From: Corbicula japonica
Lineage: Eukaryota > Mollusca > Bivalvia > Venerida > Cyrenidae
Direction of reading: 5' to 3'
NCBI GenBank assembly: GCA_038501625.1
Contig: JAZAYU010000052.1
Location: forward strand, 4,431,955-4,495,954
DNA length: 64,000 nucleotides
Below are positions 19,031 through 32,679 of this stretch, piece after piece. The notes beneath the pieces were generated by a model, which was given only the letters and a program-made list of their open reading frames with translations, ran no database searches and was not told the origin of the DNA. Each line of letters starts with the position of its first letter. The first letter of the stretch is position 1. The translations under genes were made by a program, and so were the position numbers.

Positions 19031-21479
19031 AGTCTGATCTATCTCCTATGCTTCATTCTTTGTTTCGTTCCTTGCTTTATTCATAGATTCATCCCTGAGT
19101 ACATCTCTACTTTGTTTCTTAATTCAATAACTTTTTTCTTAATTTCCTTTATTCCATTTTCTCTCTTTCTTGAATAATTTCATTTTTGGCTACTTCTTTT
19201 CATTCTTTGTTTAATTGTTTCTTTTTCGGCTTAAATCCTTATTTCATTCTTTGTTTTAATCCTGTGTTCAATCCTGGTTTATTTACAAGTTTTATTACAT
19301 GTTTCTTAATTTCAGTTTTGTTTGGTTTGTTAGTTACATTTTGTTTATCTTGATACCATTTCTTTCGTCCTTTTTTCTGTTTCATTCTTTTTTTCATTTT
19401 TTAGTGTCATTTGTTTTCATTTTCCTTTCTAATATGTTGCCATGTTTCTTTTTTTTCATTATTTGTTTCTTTCGTTTTGAATTTCATTCTTATAATTCAG
19501 TTATTCTTAATTTCATGTCTTTCTTTCAATCATATTTATTTAGTATAAATCTTTGTTTCTTTCTTCATTTCATTCGTTTTCCTTTCTATGTAAATTTATG
19601 AATTTTATTCTTTGTTTCATTTTCTGGCCATATTTATTTTCCATTTTTGTTTCATTGTTTAATTTATTCTTTGTTTTGTACTTTCTTTCTTTCATTTTTT
19701 CATTCTTAATTTCAATCATTGTTTCATTCTTAGTTTCTACTTTTGTTTCCTTCTACCTTTCAGCGTTTCATTCTTAATTTCTTTCTTTTTTTCATCCTTT
19801 CTTTCATTGTTTCAGTTTTATTTCAATCTGTGTTTGATTCTTCTTTTGTTGTTTCCTACTTCCTTTCAGTTTTTCATTCTTTCCTTTAAGTTTCATCTTA
19901 ATTGTATTACTGTTTGCATTCTTAATGTCGTTCCTTTTTTCATATCATATTTGCTTGGAATAGTTCATTCTTAACCTTAGTCTTTTAAAGTCTAAATTTT
20001 TCTTATGTTTAGCTGTTTTCTTCTTCCTTTCAATGTTTTGATCTTAATTGTCTTAATAATTTTTACTTTTATTCTTTGTTTCAATCGTTCTTTCATTCCT
20101 TACGTCATTATTTGTTTCTAAATATCTATTTCTGCGTTTCATTCTTTTCTTCATTCATTGTTTCATTTTATTGTTTCATAATTCAACAATTTTATTCATT
20201 AATCAGCGTTAAATTCTTAATTAATAACTTAATTTTAACTGTTATATTATTCTTAAATTGTATTCGTTTTTTAATATTTATTTCATTCTTTATAAATTTA
20301 AACAATGTATCATGTATTAGTTCTTTCTTATTTTCATTCTTTTTTCAGTCCGAATTTCATTCTGTGTTTCATTCTTTGTTGATTTTTGGTTAATTTAATT
20401 GTTTTGTTCTTTCTAATTTTACGGCTCATTTATTCTTACTTTTATACTTTGTTTTAATCATACTTTTACTCATTACTTCATTCTTTATTTCTGAATGTTT
20501 ATTTCTGCGTTTCATTCTTTTCTTCATTCCTTGTTTCATTTAATTGTTTCATTTTTTGTAAACTACTTATTTTAGTGTTTGTTTCATTCCTTATTTAATG
20601 AACATTTTTCATTTTTAATTCCATTATTGGGTTCATTCTTTGCTTCATTCTTCATTCTTTATATCAGTCTGTGTTTCCTTCTTGCTTTCAATGTTTCTTT
20701 TTTAAATTCAAAGTTTGTTTCATTCTTCATTTCATTTTTTTTTGTTTCCTTCTTCCTTTCAATGTTTCATTCTTAATATTTGTCTTTGTTTCATTCTTAA
20801 TTTACTTCTGTGTTTCCTTCTTCCTTTCAATGTTTTATTCTTAACCTCAATCTTTGTGTCATTATTGAATCAGATTTACCTACTTGTTTCCTTTTTTCCT
20901 GTCGATGTTTCATTCTTAATTTCAATCTTTGTTTCCTTCTTCAATTCTATCCTAGTTTCCTTATTACTTTCAATATTTCATTCTAAATATTTTGTTTTTG
21001 ATCCATTCTAAATTTCTTTTTGTGTTTCCTTGTTCTTTTCAATTTGTTTTTTATCCTCAATCTTTGTCCCTTTTTTGATTTCTTTCTGTGTTTCCTTTAT
21101 CACTTTAACGTTTTATTATTAATTTCAATATTTGTTTCATTCTTAATTTCTTTCTTTGTTTCCTCCTCCCTTTCAATGTTTCCTCCTTCTTTCAATGTTT
21201 AAATCTGTATTTGATTCATTTTTATTTTCTTTGTTTCCTTCTTCCTTTCAATGTTTCATTCTTGCCTTCATAGTTCCATTCTTAATTTTATAACTGTTTT
21301 GCATTCTTAATTTCGTTCTTTTTTTCATAACACATTTGCTTGGAATGGTTCATTCTTTACCTTTATCTTTTTTCAGTTTAATTATTTCTCATGTTTCGTT
21401 TTTCCCTTCAATGTTTCCTTTTTCCCTTCAATGTATCATTTTTAGTTTTACCCTTTGTTTCATTCTTCTTTCAAAAGTC
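19031..21479. repeat. Degenerate T-rich low-complexity region bordering the satellite
   Basis: The sequence is built from irregular words such as TTTCATTCTTAATTTC and TTTGTTTCCTTCTTCCTTTC, the same words that fill the satellite monomer, but no 1.2-1.3 kb periodicity is visible. It looks like the decayed edge of the array or its ancestral low-complexity tract. Long Phe/Ser/Leu-rich frames here come from T richness. Confidence 0.8.
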
Positions 21480-21517
21480 TCAATCATAATTTCTCTCTCG
21501 CTTTCTCTCTGTATCTG

Positions 21518-21553
<36 letters not shown>

Positions 21554-21595
21554 TCTCTCTCTTTCTCTCTCTCACTATCTCTGCATCTCCGTCTG
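21480..21595. repeat. CT-rich microsatellite
   Basis: CTCTCT runs mixed with CTGTCT and CCCTCT. A shorter form of this tract sits at the same place in every satellite monomer. Confidence 0.9.
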
Positions 21596-21810
21596 AGTAT
21601 TGTGCTCCACACCATTTAATGGAGAAGAGGGCATATAAGCGTTTTCGTTTATTCTTTAATTCATAACGTGACATTTACTAATTGTATTATTTCATTACAT
21701 GTGCACTTGCTTGAATAAATACTGTTTAAACCTATATCTTTCTTGCTACATACTTTATTTCATTAATTCATTTTAGTTTCTATCCTTAAAGTCATTGTTA
21801 TTTATATGTC

Positions 21811-23506
21811 TACCGTATTCGAGAGATACATATGCTGGAGGGCAAGGGACACATACAGTACTATGGCAGACACAATATTACATAACCAGTGTTAAATTCT
21901 AAATTAATAACTTAATTTTAACTTAAATTACGTTAAATTGTATTCATTTTTAATATTTCTTTAATTTCTAACAAATTTAAACAATGTATCATTTATTATT
22001 TCTGTCTTAATTTCATTCTTTGTTTCACTCTCAATTCCATTCAATGTTTCATTCTTTGTTCATTTTTGGTTATTTTTATTGTTGTGTTTCTTTCACATTT
22101 TACGGCTTATCTATTTTATTTTTACTTTTACACTTTGTTTCCATCATACTTTCACTCATTACTTCATTCTTTGTTTCTTAATTTTATTACTGCGTTTCAT
22201 TCTTTTCTTCATTCCTTGATTCATTTCATTGTTTCATTTTTTGTTAAATTACTTATTTCAATGTTTGTTTCATTCTTTATTTAATAACAATTTTTTTTTA
22301 TTTTCAATTCCATTATTTGTTCGGTCTTCGCATAGTCTTCATTCTTGATATAAGCCTTTGTTTCTTTCTGTGTTTCCTTCTTCCTTTCAATGTTTCCTTC
22401 TTAATTTCAATGTTTGTTTGATTTTAAATTTATTTCTTTGTTTCCTCTTTCCTTTCAACCTTTCATACTTATTTTCAATCTTTGTTTCATTCTTAATTTC
22501 TTTCACTTTTTCCTCCTTCTTTCAATGTTTCACTCTGTGTTTGATTCATTATTTTCTTTGTTTCCTTCTTTCTTTCAATGTTTCATTCTTGCCTTCATTG
22601 TTTCATTCTCTGTTTCCTAATTTTTTTTCTGCGTTTCAATCTTTTCTTCATTCCTTGATTCATTTTATTGTTTCATTTTTTGTTAAATTCCTTATTTCAA
22701 TATTTGTTTCATTCTTTATTTAATAACAATTTTTCATTTTCAATTCCATTATTTGTTCGATCTTCGCTTCATTCTTCATTCTTATATAAGCCTTTTTTCT
22801 TTCTGTGTTTCCTTCTTCCTTTCAATGTTGCCTTCTTAATGTCAATGTTTGTTTGATTTTTAATTCATTTCTTTGTTTCCTTTTTCCTTTCAACGTTTCA
22901 TTCTTTTTTACAACCTTTCTTTCATTCTTATTTTCTTTCATTGTTTCCTCCTTCTTTCAATGTTTCAATCTGTGTTTGATTCAATTTTTTCTTTGTTTCC
23001 ATTTTCCTTTCAATGTTTCATTCTTGCCTTCATAGTTTCATTCTTAATTTTATTACTGTTTTGCATTCTTAATTTCGTTCTTTTTTTCATAACACATTTG
23101 CTTGGAATGGTTCATTCTTTACCTTAATCTTTTTTCAGTCTAATTATTTCTCATGTTTCGGTTTTCCCTTCAATGTTTCATTTTTAGTTTAACCCTTTGT
23201 TTCATTCATCTTTCAAAATCTCAATCCTAATTTCTCTCTCGCTTTCTCTCTCTATCTGTCTCTCTCCCACTATCTCTGCATCTCCGTCTGAGTATTGTCC
23301 TCCTCACCATTTAATGGAGAAGAGGACATATAAGCGTTTTTTGCTTATTCCTTAATTCATAACATGACATTTACTAATTGTATTATTTCATTACATGTGC
23401 AATTGCTTGAATAAATACTGTTTAAACCTATATCTTTCTTGCTACATACTTTATTTCATTAAGTCATTTTAGTTTCTATCCTTAAAGTCATTGTTATTTA
23501 TATGTC
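21811..23506. repeat. Left-edge divergent monomer (1696 bp)
   Basis: It is about 400 bp longer than type A because the block around TTTCATTCTTTATTTAATAA, TTCCATTATTTGTTCG and TTTCTGTGTTTCC is present twice (near 22260-22400 and 22705-22830). It also lacks the left arm of the main hairpin: ATATGCTG runs straight into GAGGGCAAGGG at 21831-21845. This fits the edge of the array. Confidence 0.85.
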
Positions 23507-26085
23507 TACCGTATTCGAGAGATACATATGCTGTATGTTGCGGACCTCCACTGGACCTCCAGTGGAGGGCAAGGGACACATACAGCACTATGGCAGACAC
23601 AATATTACATATTCAGTGTTAAATTCTTAATTAATAACTTAATTTTAACTTTAATTACGTTAAATTGTATTCGTTTTTAATATTTCTTTAATATTTAAAA
23701 AATCTAAACAATGTATCATTTATTATTTCTGTCTTAATTTCATTCTTTGTTTCACTCTCAATTTCATTCTATGTTTCATTCTTTGTTCATTTTTGGTTAT
23801 TTTCATTGTTGTGTTTCTTTCAAATTTTACGGCTTATCTATTTTATTTTTACTTTTACACTTTGTTTCCATCATACTTTTACTCATTACTTCATTCTTTG
23901 TTTCTTAATTTTATTTCTGCGTTTCATTCTTTTCGTCATTCCTTGATTCATTTTATTGTTTCATTTTTTGTTAAATTACTTATTTCAATGTTTGTTTCAT
24001 TCTTTATTTAATAACAATTTTTCATTTTCAATTCCATTATTTGTTCGGTCTTCGCTTCATTCTTCATTCTTAATATAAGCCTTTGTTTCTTTCTGTGTTT
24101 CCTTAATCCTTTCAATGTTTCCTTCTTAATTTCAATGTTTGTTTGATTTTTAATTTATTTCTTTGTTTCCTTTTTCCTTTCAACGTTTCATTCTTATTTT
24201 CAATCTTTGTTTCATTCTTAATTTCTTTCATTGTTTCCTCCTTCTTTCAATGTTTCAATCTGTGTTTGATTCATTTTTATCTTTGTTTCCTTCTTCCTTT
24301 CAATGTTTCATTCTTGCCTTCATAGTTTCATTCTTAATTTTATTACTGTTTTGCATTCTTAATTTCGTTCTTTTTTCATAACACATTTGCTTGGAATGGT
24401 TCATTCTTTACCTTAATCTTTTTTTCAGTCTAATTATTTCTCATGTTTCGGTTTTCCCTTCAATGTTTCATTTTTAGTTTAACCCTTTGTTTCATTCATC
24501 TTTCAAAATCTCAATCCTAATTTCTCTCTCGCTTTCTCTCTCTATCTGTCTCTCTCCCACTATCTCTGCATCTCCGTCTGAGTATTGTCCTCCTCACCAT
24601 TTAATGGAGAAGAGGACATATAAGCGTTTTTTGCTTATTCCTTAATTCATAACATGACATTTACTAATTGTATTATTTCATTACATGTGCAATTGCTTGA
24701 ATAAATACTGTTTAAACCTATATCTTTCTTGCTACATACTTTATTTCATTAAGTCATTTTAGTTTCTATCCTTAAAGTCATTGTTATTTATATGTCTACC
24801 GTATTCGAGAGATACATATGCTGTATGTTGCGGACCTCCACTGGACCTCCAGTGGAGGGCAAGGGACACATACAGCACTATGGCAGACACAATATTACAT
24901 ATTCAGTGTTAAATTCTTAATTAATAACTTAATTTTAACTTTAATTACGTTAAATTGTATTCGTTTTTAATATTTCTTTAATATTTAACAAATCTAAACA
25001 ATGTATCATTTATTATTTCTGTCTTAATTTCATTCTTTGTTTCACTCTCAATTTCATTCTATGTTTCATTCTTTGTTCATTTTTGGTTATTTTCATTGTT
25101 GTGTTTCTTTCAAATTTTACGGCTTATCTATTTTATTTTTACTTTTACACTTTGTTTCCATCATACTTTTACTCATTACTTCATTCTTTGTTTCTTAATT
25201 TTATTTCTGCGTTTCATTCTTTTCGTCATTCCTTGATTCATTTTATTGTTTCATTTTTTGTTAAATTACTTATTTCAATGTTTGTTTCATTCTTTATTTA
25301 ATAACAATTTTTCATTTTCAATTCCATTATTTGTTCGGTCTTCGCTTCATTCTTCATTCTTAATATAAGCCTTTGTTTCTTTCTGTGTTTCCTTAATCCT
25401 TTCAATGTTTCCTTCTTAATTTCAATGTTTGTTTGATTTTTAATTTATTTCTTTGTTTCCTTTTTCCTTTCAACGTTTCATTCTTATTTTCAATCTTTGT
25501 TTCATTCTTAATTTCTTTCATTGTTTCCTCCTTCTTTCAATGTTTCAATCTGTGTTTGATTCATTTTTATCTTTGTTTCCTTCTTCCTTTCAATGTTTCA
25601 TTCTTGCCTTCATAGTTTCATTCTTAATTTTATTACTGTTTTGCATTCTTAATTTCGTTCTTTTTTCATAACACATTTGCTTGGAATGGTTCATTCTTTA
25701 CCTTAATCTTTTTTCAGTCTAATTATTTCTCATGTTTCGGTTTTCCCTTCAATGTTTCATTTTTAGTTTAACCCTTTGTTTCATTCATCTTTCAAAATCT
25801 CAATCCTAATTTCTCTCTCGCTTTCTCTCTCTATCTGTCTCTCTCCCACTATCTCTGCATCTCCGTCTGAGTATTGTCCTCCTCACCATTTAATGGAGAA
25901 GAGGACATATAAGCGTTTTTTGCTTATTCCTTAATTCATAACATGACATTTACTAATTGTATTATTTCATTACATGTGCAATTGCTTGAATAAATACTGT
26001 TTAAACCTATATCTTTCTTGCTACATACTTTATTTCATTAAGTCATTTTAGTTTCTATCCTTAAAGTCATTGTTATTTATATGTC
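23507..26085. repeat. Two type A monomers
   Basis: Lengths are 1290 and 1289 bp, and the two are nearly identical to each other. Confidence 0.95.
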
Positions 26086-26998
26086 TACCGTATTCGAGAG
26101 ATACATATGCTGTATGTTGCGGACCTCCACTGGACCTCCAGTGGAGGGCAAGGGACACATACAGCACTATGGCAGACACAATATTACATATTCAGTGTTA
26201 AATTCTTAATTAATAACTTAATTTTAACTTTAATTACTTTAAATTGTATTCGTTTTTAATATTTCTTTAATATTTAACAAATCTAAACAATGTATCATTT
26301 ATTATTTCTGTCTTAATTTCATTCTTTGTTTCACTCTCAATTTCATTCTATGTTTCATTCTTTGTTCATTTTTGGTTATTTTCATTGTTGTGTTTCTTTC
26401 AAATTTTACGGCTTATCTATTTTATTTTTACTTTTACACTTTGTTTCCATCATACTTTTACTCATTACTTCATTCTTTGTTTCTTAATTTTATTTCTGCG
26501 TTTCATTCTTTTCGTCATTCCTTGAAATATTTTATTGTTTCATTTTTTGTTAAATTACTTATTTCAATGTTTGTTTCATTCTTTATTTAATAACAATTTT
26601 TCATTTTCAATTCCATTATTTGTTCGGTCTTCGCTTCATTCTTCATTCTTAATATAAGCCTTTGTTTCTTTCTGTGTTTCCTTAATCCTTTCAATGTTTC
26701 CTTCTTAATTTCAATGTTTGTTTGATTTTTAATTTATTTCTTTGTTTCCTTTTTCCTTTCAACGTTTCATTCTTATTTTCAATCTTTGTTTCATTCTTAA
26801 TTTCTTTCATTGTTTCCTCCTTCTTTCAATGTTTCAATCTGTGTTTGATTCGCATTTGCTTGGAATGGTTCATTCTTTACCTTAATCTTTTTTCAGTCTA
26901 ATTATTTCTCATGTTTCGGTTTTCCATTCAATGTTTCATTTTTAGTTTAACCCTTTGTTTCATTCATCTTTCAAAATATCAATCCTAATTTCTCTATT

Positions 26999-27037
<39 letters not shown>

Positions 27038-28465
27038 CTCTCTCCCACTATCTCTGCATCTCCGTCTGAGTATTGTCCTCCTCACCATTTAATGGAGAAG
27101 AGGACATATAAGCGGTTTTGCTTATTCCTTAATTCATAACATGACATTTACTAATTGTATTATTTCATTACATGCGCAATTGCTTGAATAAATACTGTTT
27201 AAACCTATATCTTTCTTGCTACATACTTTATTTCATTAAGTCATTTTAGTTTCTATCCTTAAAGTCATTGTTATTTATATGTCTACCGTATTCGAGAGAT
27301 ACATATGCTGTATGTTGCGGACCTCCACTGGACCTCCAGTGGAGGGCAAGGGACACATACAGCACTATGGCAGACACAATATTACATATTCAGTGTTAAA
27401 TTCTTAATTAATCACTTAATTTTAACTTTAATTACGTTAAATTGTATTCGTTTTTAATATTTCTTTAATATTTAACAAATCTAAACAATGTATCATTTAT
27501 TATTTCTGTCTTAATTTCATTCTTTGTTTCACTCTCAATTTCATTCTATGTTTTATTCTTTGTTCATTTTTGGTTATTTTCATTGTTGTGTTTCTTTCAA
27601 ATTTTACGGCTTATCTATTTTATTTTTACTTTTACACTTTGTTTCCATCATACTTTTACTCATTACTTCATTCTTTGTTTCTTAATTTTATTTCTGCGTT
27701 TCATTCTTTTCGTCATTCCTTGATTCATTTTATTGTTTCATTTTTTGTTAAATTACTTATTTCAATGTTTGTTTCATTCTTTATTTAATAACAATTTTTC
27801 ATTTTCAATTCCATTATTTGTTCGGTCTTCGCTTCATTCTTCATTCTTAATATAAGCCTTTGTTTCTTTCTGTGTTTCCTTAATCCTTTCAATGTTTCCT
27901 TCTTAATTTCAATGTTTGTTTGATTTTTAATTTATTTCTTTGTTTCCTTTTTCCTTTCAACGTTTCATTCTTATTTTCAATCTTTGTTTCATTCTTAATT
28001 TCTTTCATTGTTTCCTCCTTCTTTCAATGTTTCAATCTGTGTTTGATTCACATTTGCTTGGAATGGTTCATTCTTTACCTTAATCTTTTTTTCAGTCTAA
28101 TTATTTCTCATGTTTCGGTTTTCCATTCAATGTTTCATTTTTAGTTTAACCCTTTGTTTCATTCATCTTTCAAAATCTCAATCCTAATTTCTCTCTCGCT
28201 TTCTCTCTCTCTATCTGTCTCTCTCCCACTATCTCTGCATCTCCGTCTGAGTATTGTCCTCCTCACCATTTAATGGAGAAGAGGACATATAAGCGTTTTT
28301 TGCTTATTCCTTAATTCATAACATGACATTTACTAATTGTATTATTTCATTACATGTGCAATTGCTTGAATAAATACTGTTTAAACCTATATCTTTCTTG
28401 CTACATACTTTATTTCATTAAGTCATTTTAGTTTCTATCCTTAAAGTCATTGTTATTTATATGTC
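26086..28465. repeat. Two type B monomers
   Basis: Both lack the 110-bp segment after GTGTTTGATTCA/G. The first (1198 bp) has an expanded CT tract at about 27001-27032 that offsets part of the deletion. Confidence 0.93.
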
Positions 28466-31400
28466 TACCGTATTCGAGAGATACATATGCTGTATGTTGC
28501 GGACCTCCACTGGACCTCCAGTGGAGGGCAAGGGACACATACAGCACTATGGCAGACACAATATTACATATTCAGTGTTAAATTCTTAATTAATAACTTA
28601 ATTTTAACTTTAATTACGTTAAATTGTATTCGTTTTTAATATTTCTTTAATATTTAACAAATCTAAACAATGTATCATTTATTATTTCTGTCTTAATTTC
28701 ATTCTTTGTTTCACTCTCAATTTCATTCTATGTTTCATTCTTTGTTCATTTTTGGTTATTTTCATTGGTGTGTTTCTTTCAAATTTTACGGCTTATCTAT
28801 TTTATTTTTACTTTTACACTTTGTTTCCATCATACTTTTACTCATTACTTCATTCTTTGTTTCTTAATTTTATTTCTGCGTTTCATTCTTTTCGTTATAA
28901 CCTTGATTCATTTTATTGTTTCATTTTTTGTTAAATTACTTATTTCAATGTTTGTTTCATTCTTTATTTAATAACAATTTTTCATTTTCAATTCCATTAT
29001 TTGTTCGGTCTTCGCTTCATTCTTCATTCTTAATATAAGCCTTTGTTTCTTTCTGTGTTTCCTTAATCCTTTCAATGTTTCCTTCTTAATTTCAATGTTT
29101 GTTTGATTTTTAATTTATTTCTTTGTTTCCTTTTTCCTTTCAACGTTTCATTCTTATTTTCAATCTTTGTTTCATTCTTAATTTCTTTCATTGTTTCCTC
29201 CTTTTTTCAATGTTTCAATCTGTGTTTGATTCATTTTTATCTTTGTTTCCTTCTTTCTTTCAATGTTTCATTCTTGCCTTCATAGTTTCATTCTTAATTT
29301 AAATACTGTTTTACATTCTTAATTTCGTTCTTTTTTCATAACACATTTGCTTAGAATGGTTCATTCTTTACCTTAATCTCTTTTTCAGTCTAATTATTTC
29401 TCATGTTTCAGTTTTCCCTTCAAAGTTTCATTTTTAGTTTAACCCTTTGTTTCATTCATCTTTCAAAATCTCAATCCTAATTTCTCTCTCGCTTTCTCTC
29501 TCTATCTGTCTCTCTCCCACTATCTCTGCATCTCCGTCTGAGTATTGTCCTCCTCACCATTTAATGGAGAAGAGGACATATAAGCGTTTTTTGCTTATTC
29601 CTTAATTCATAACATGACATTTACTAATCGTATTATTTCATTTCATGTGCAATTGCTTGAATAAATACTGTTTAAACTAAACCTATATCTTTCTTGCTAC
29701 ATACTTTATTTCATTAAGTCATTTTAGTTTCTATCCTTAAAGTCATTGTTATTTATATGTCTATCGTATTCGAGAGATACATATGCTGTATGTTGCGGAC
29801 CTCCACTGGACCTCCAGTGGAGGGCAAGGGACACATACAGCACTATGGCAGACACAATATTACATATTCAGTGTTAAATTCTTAATTAATCACTTAATTT
29901 TAACTTTAATTACGTTAAATTGTATTCGTTTTTAATATTTCTTCAATATTTTACCAATCTAAACAATGTATCATTTATTATTTCTGTCTTAATTTCATTC
30001 TTTGTTTCACTCTCAATTTCATTCTATGTTTCATTCTTTGTTCATTTTTGGTTATTTTCATTGTTGTGTTTCTTTCAAATTTTACGGCTTATCTATTTTA
30101 TTTTTACTTTTACACTTTGTTTCCATCATACTTTTACTCATTACTTCATTCTTTGTTTCTTAATTTTATTTCTGCGTTTCATTCTTTTCGTCATTCCTTG
30201 ATTCATTTTATTGTTTCATTTTTGTTAAATTACTTTTTTCAATGTTTGTTCATTCTTTATTTAATAACAATTTTTCATTTTCAATTCCATTATTTGTTCG
30301 GTCTTCGCTTCATTCTTCATTCTTAATATAAGCCTTTGTTTCTTTTTGTGTTTCCTTAATCCTTTCAATGTTTCCTTCTTAATTTCAATGTTTATTTGAT
30401 TTTTAATTTATTTCTTTGTTTCCTTTTTCCTTTCAACGTTTCATTCTTATTTTCAATCTTTGTTTCATTCTTAATTTCTTTCATTGTTTCCTCCTTCTTT
30501 CAATGTTTCAATCTGTGTTTGATTCATTTTTATCTTTGTTTCCTTCTTCCTTTCAATGTTTCATTCTTGCCTTCATAGTTTCATTTAATTGGTATGGTTC
30601 ATTCTTTACCTTAATCGTTTTTTCAGTCTAATTATTTCTCATGTTTCGGTTTTCCCTTCAATGTTTCATTTTTAGTTTAACCCTTTGTTTCATTCATCTT
30701 TCAAAATCTCAATCCTAATTTCTCTCTCGCTTTCTCTATCTGTCTCTCTCCCACTATCTCTGCATCTCCGTCTGAGTATTGTCCTCCTCACCATTTAATG
30801 GAGAAGAGGACATATAAGCGTTTTTGCTTATTCCTTAATTCATAACATGACATTTACTAATTGTATTATTTCATTACATGTGCAATTGCTTGAATAAATA
30901 CTGTTTAAACCTATATCTTTCTTGCTACATACTCTATTTCATTAAGTCATTTTTGTTTCTATCCTTAAAGTCATTGTTATTTATATGTCTACCGTATTCG
31001 AGAGATACATATGCTGTATGTTGCGGACCTCCACTGGACCTCCAGTGGAGGGCAAGGGACACATACAGCACTATGGCAGACCAATCTCAATAAAGTCAGA
31101 TCTAACAAAATGTTAGATCTGATGACGGCCCGTAGATACCGTACATAAGCTTTAGCTGTTTTCCCCGATTACTATTTTTAGAAATTATCAACACAGGAAG
31201 CATGATATACAGCGCTCGCAAAATGATCTGAAGATGTTATTACATTAGAAATAATTGCAATACTACTTAAACACAAAAAATCAGCAAATTATGTCTTACG
31301 CAGGCTCTCAATACTTTTTATGGTTTAATAAAGAATGTTTACTTTCACTTTCGCGATTTTGTAGGCGACAATCTGGTTGGTTCAAACGGTTTGTGATAAA

Positions 31401-32679
31401 AACACGTTTTAGTTACTCGTCGTCAGATCCTGATAGCGTAGCGGTTTTCAAGATATGATTTTAATCAGATTGATGGCAGACACAATATTACATATTCAGT
31501 GTTAAATTCTTAATTAATCACTTAATTTTAACTTTAATTACGTTAAATTGTATTCGTTTTTAATAGTTCTTTAATATTTAACAAATCTAAACAATGTATC
31601 ATTTATTATTTCTGTCTTAATTTCATTCTTTGTGTCACTCTCAATTTCATTCTATGTTTCATTCTTTGTTCATTTTTGGTTATTTTCATTGTTGTGTTTC
31701 TTTCAAATTTTACGGCTTATCTATTTTATTTTTACTTTTACACTTTGTTTCCATCATACTTTTACTCATTACTTCATTCTTTGTTTCTTAATTTTATTTC
31801 TGCGTTTCATTCTTTTCGTCATTACCTTGATTCATTTTATTGTTTCATTTTTTGTTAAATTACTTATTTCAATGTTTGTTTCATTCTTTATTTAATAACA
31901 ATTATTCATTTTCAATTCCATTATTTGTTCGGTCTTCGCTTCATTCTTCATTCTTAATATAAGCCTTTGTTTCTTTCTGTGTTTCCTTAATCCTTTCAAT
32001 GTTTCCTTCTTAATTTTAATGTTTGTTTGATTTTTAATTTATTTCTTTGTTTCTTTTTTCCTTTCAACGTTTCATTCTTATTTTCAATCTTTGTTTCATT
32101 CTTAATTTCTTTCATTGTTTCCTCCTTTTTTCAATGTTTCAATCTGTGTTTGATTCATTTTTATCTTTGTTTCCTTCTTCCTTTCAATGTTTCATTCTTG
32201 CCTTCATGGTTTCATTTGTTAATTTTATTACTGTTTTGCATTCTTAATTTCGTTCTTTTTTCATAACACATTTAATTGGAATGGTTCATTCTTTACCTTA
32301 ATCTTTTTTCAGTCTAATTATTTCTCATGTTTCAGTTTTCCATTCAATGTTTCATTTTTAGTTTAACCCTTTGTTTCCTTCATCTTTCAAAATCTCAATC
32401 CTAATTTCTCTCTCGCTTTCTCTCTCTATCTGTCTCTCTCCCATTATCTCTGCATCTCCGTCTGAGTATTGTCCTCCTCACCATTTAATGGAGAAGAGGA
32501 CATATAAGCGTTTTTGCTTATTCCTTAATTCATAACATGACATTTACTAATTGTATTATTTCATTACATGTGCAATTGCTTGAATAAATACTGTTTAAAC
32601 CTATATCTTTCTTGCTACATACTTTATTTCATTAAGTCATTTTAGTTTCTATCCTTAAAGTCATTGTTATTTATATGTC
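28466..32679. repeat. P-Q-R monomer trimer, first copy
   Basis: P (28466) has AATTTAAATACTGTTTTACA and GCTTAGAATGG. Q (29762) has ATTTCTTCAATATTT.ACCAATC, a short CT tract and a different deletion that joins TTTCATT to TAATTGGTATGG (1228 bp). R (30990) has CATTACCTTG, CAATTATTCATT and ACATTTAATTGGAATGG and carries a 391-bp MITE. The same order of variants recurs at 33965-37829. Confidence 0.8.
31082..31472. mobile_element. 391-bp MITE inserted in a satellite monomer, 9-bp target duplication
   Basis: ATGGCAGAC lies on both sides (31073-31081 and 31473-31481) and occurs once in uninterrupted monomers. The termini are CAATCTCAATAAAGTCAGAT and, on the other strand, CAATCTGATTAAAATCATAT. A 9-bp duplication is typical of Mutator-like elements, although the inverted repeats are short. 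A sub-terminal hairpin AGATCTAACAAAATGTTAGA-TCT follows the left end. No coding capacity is seen. Confidence 0.9.
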
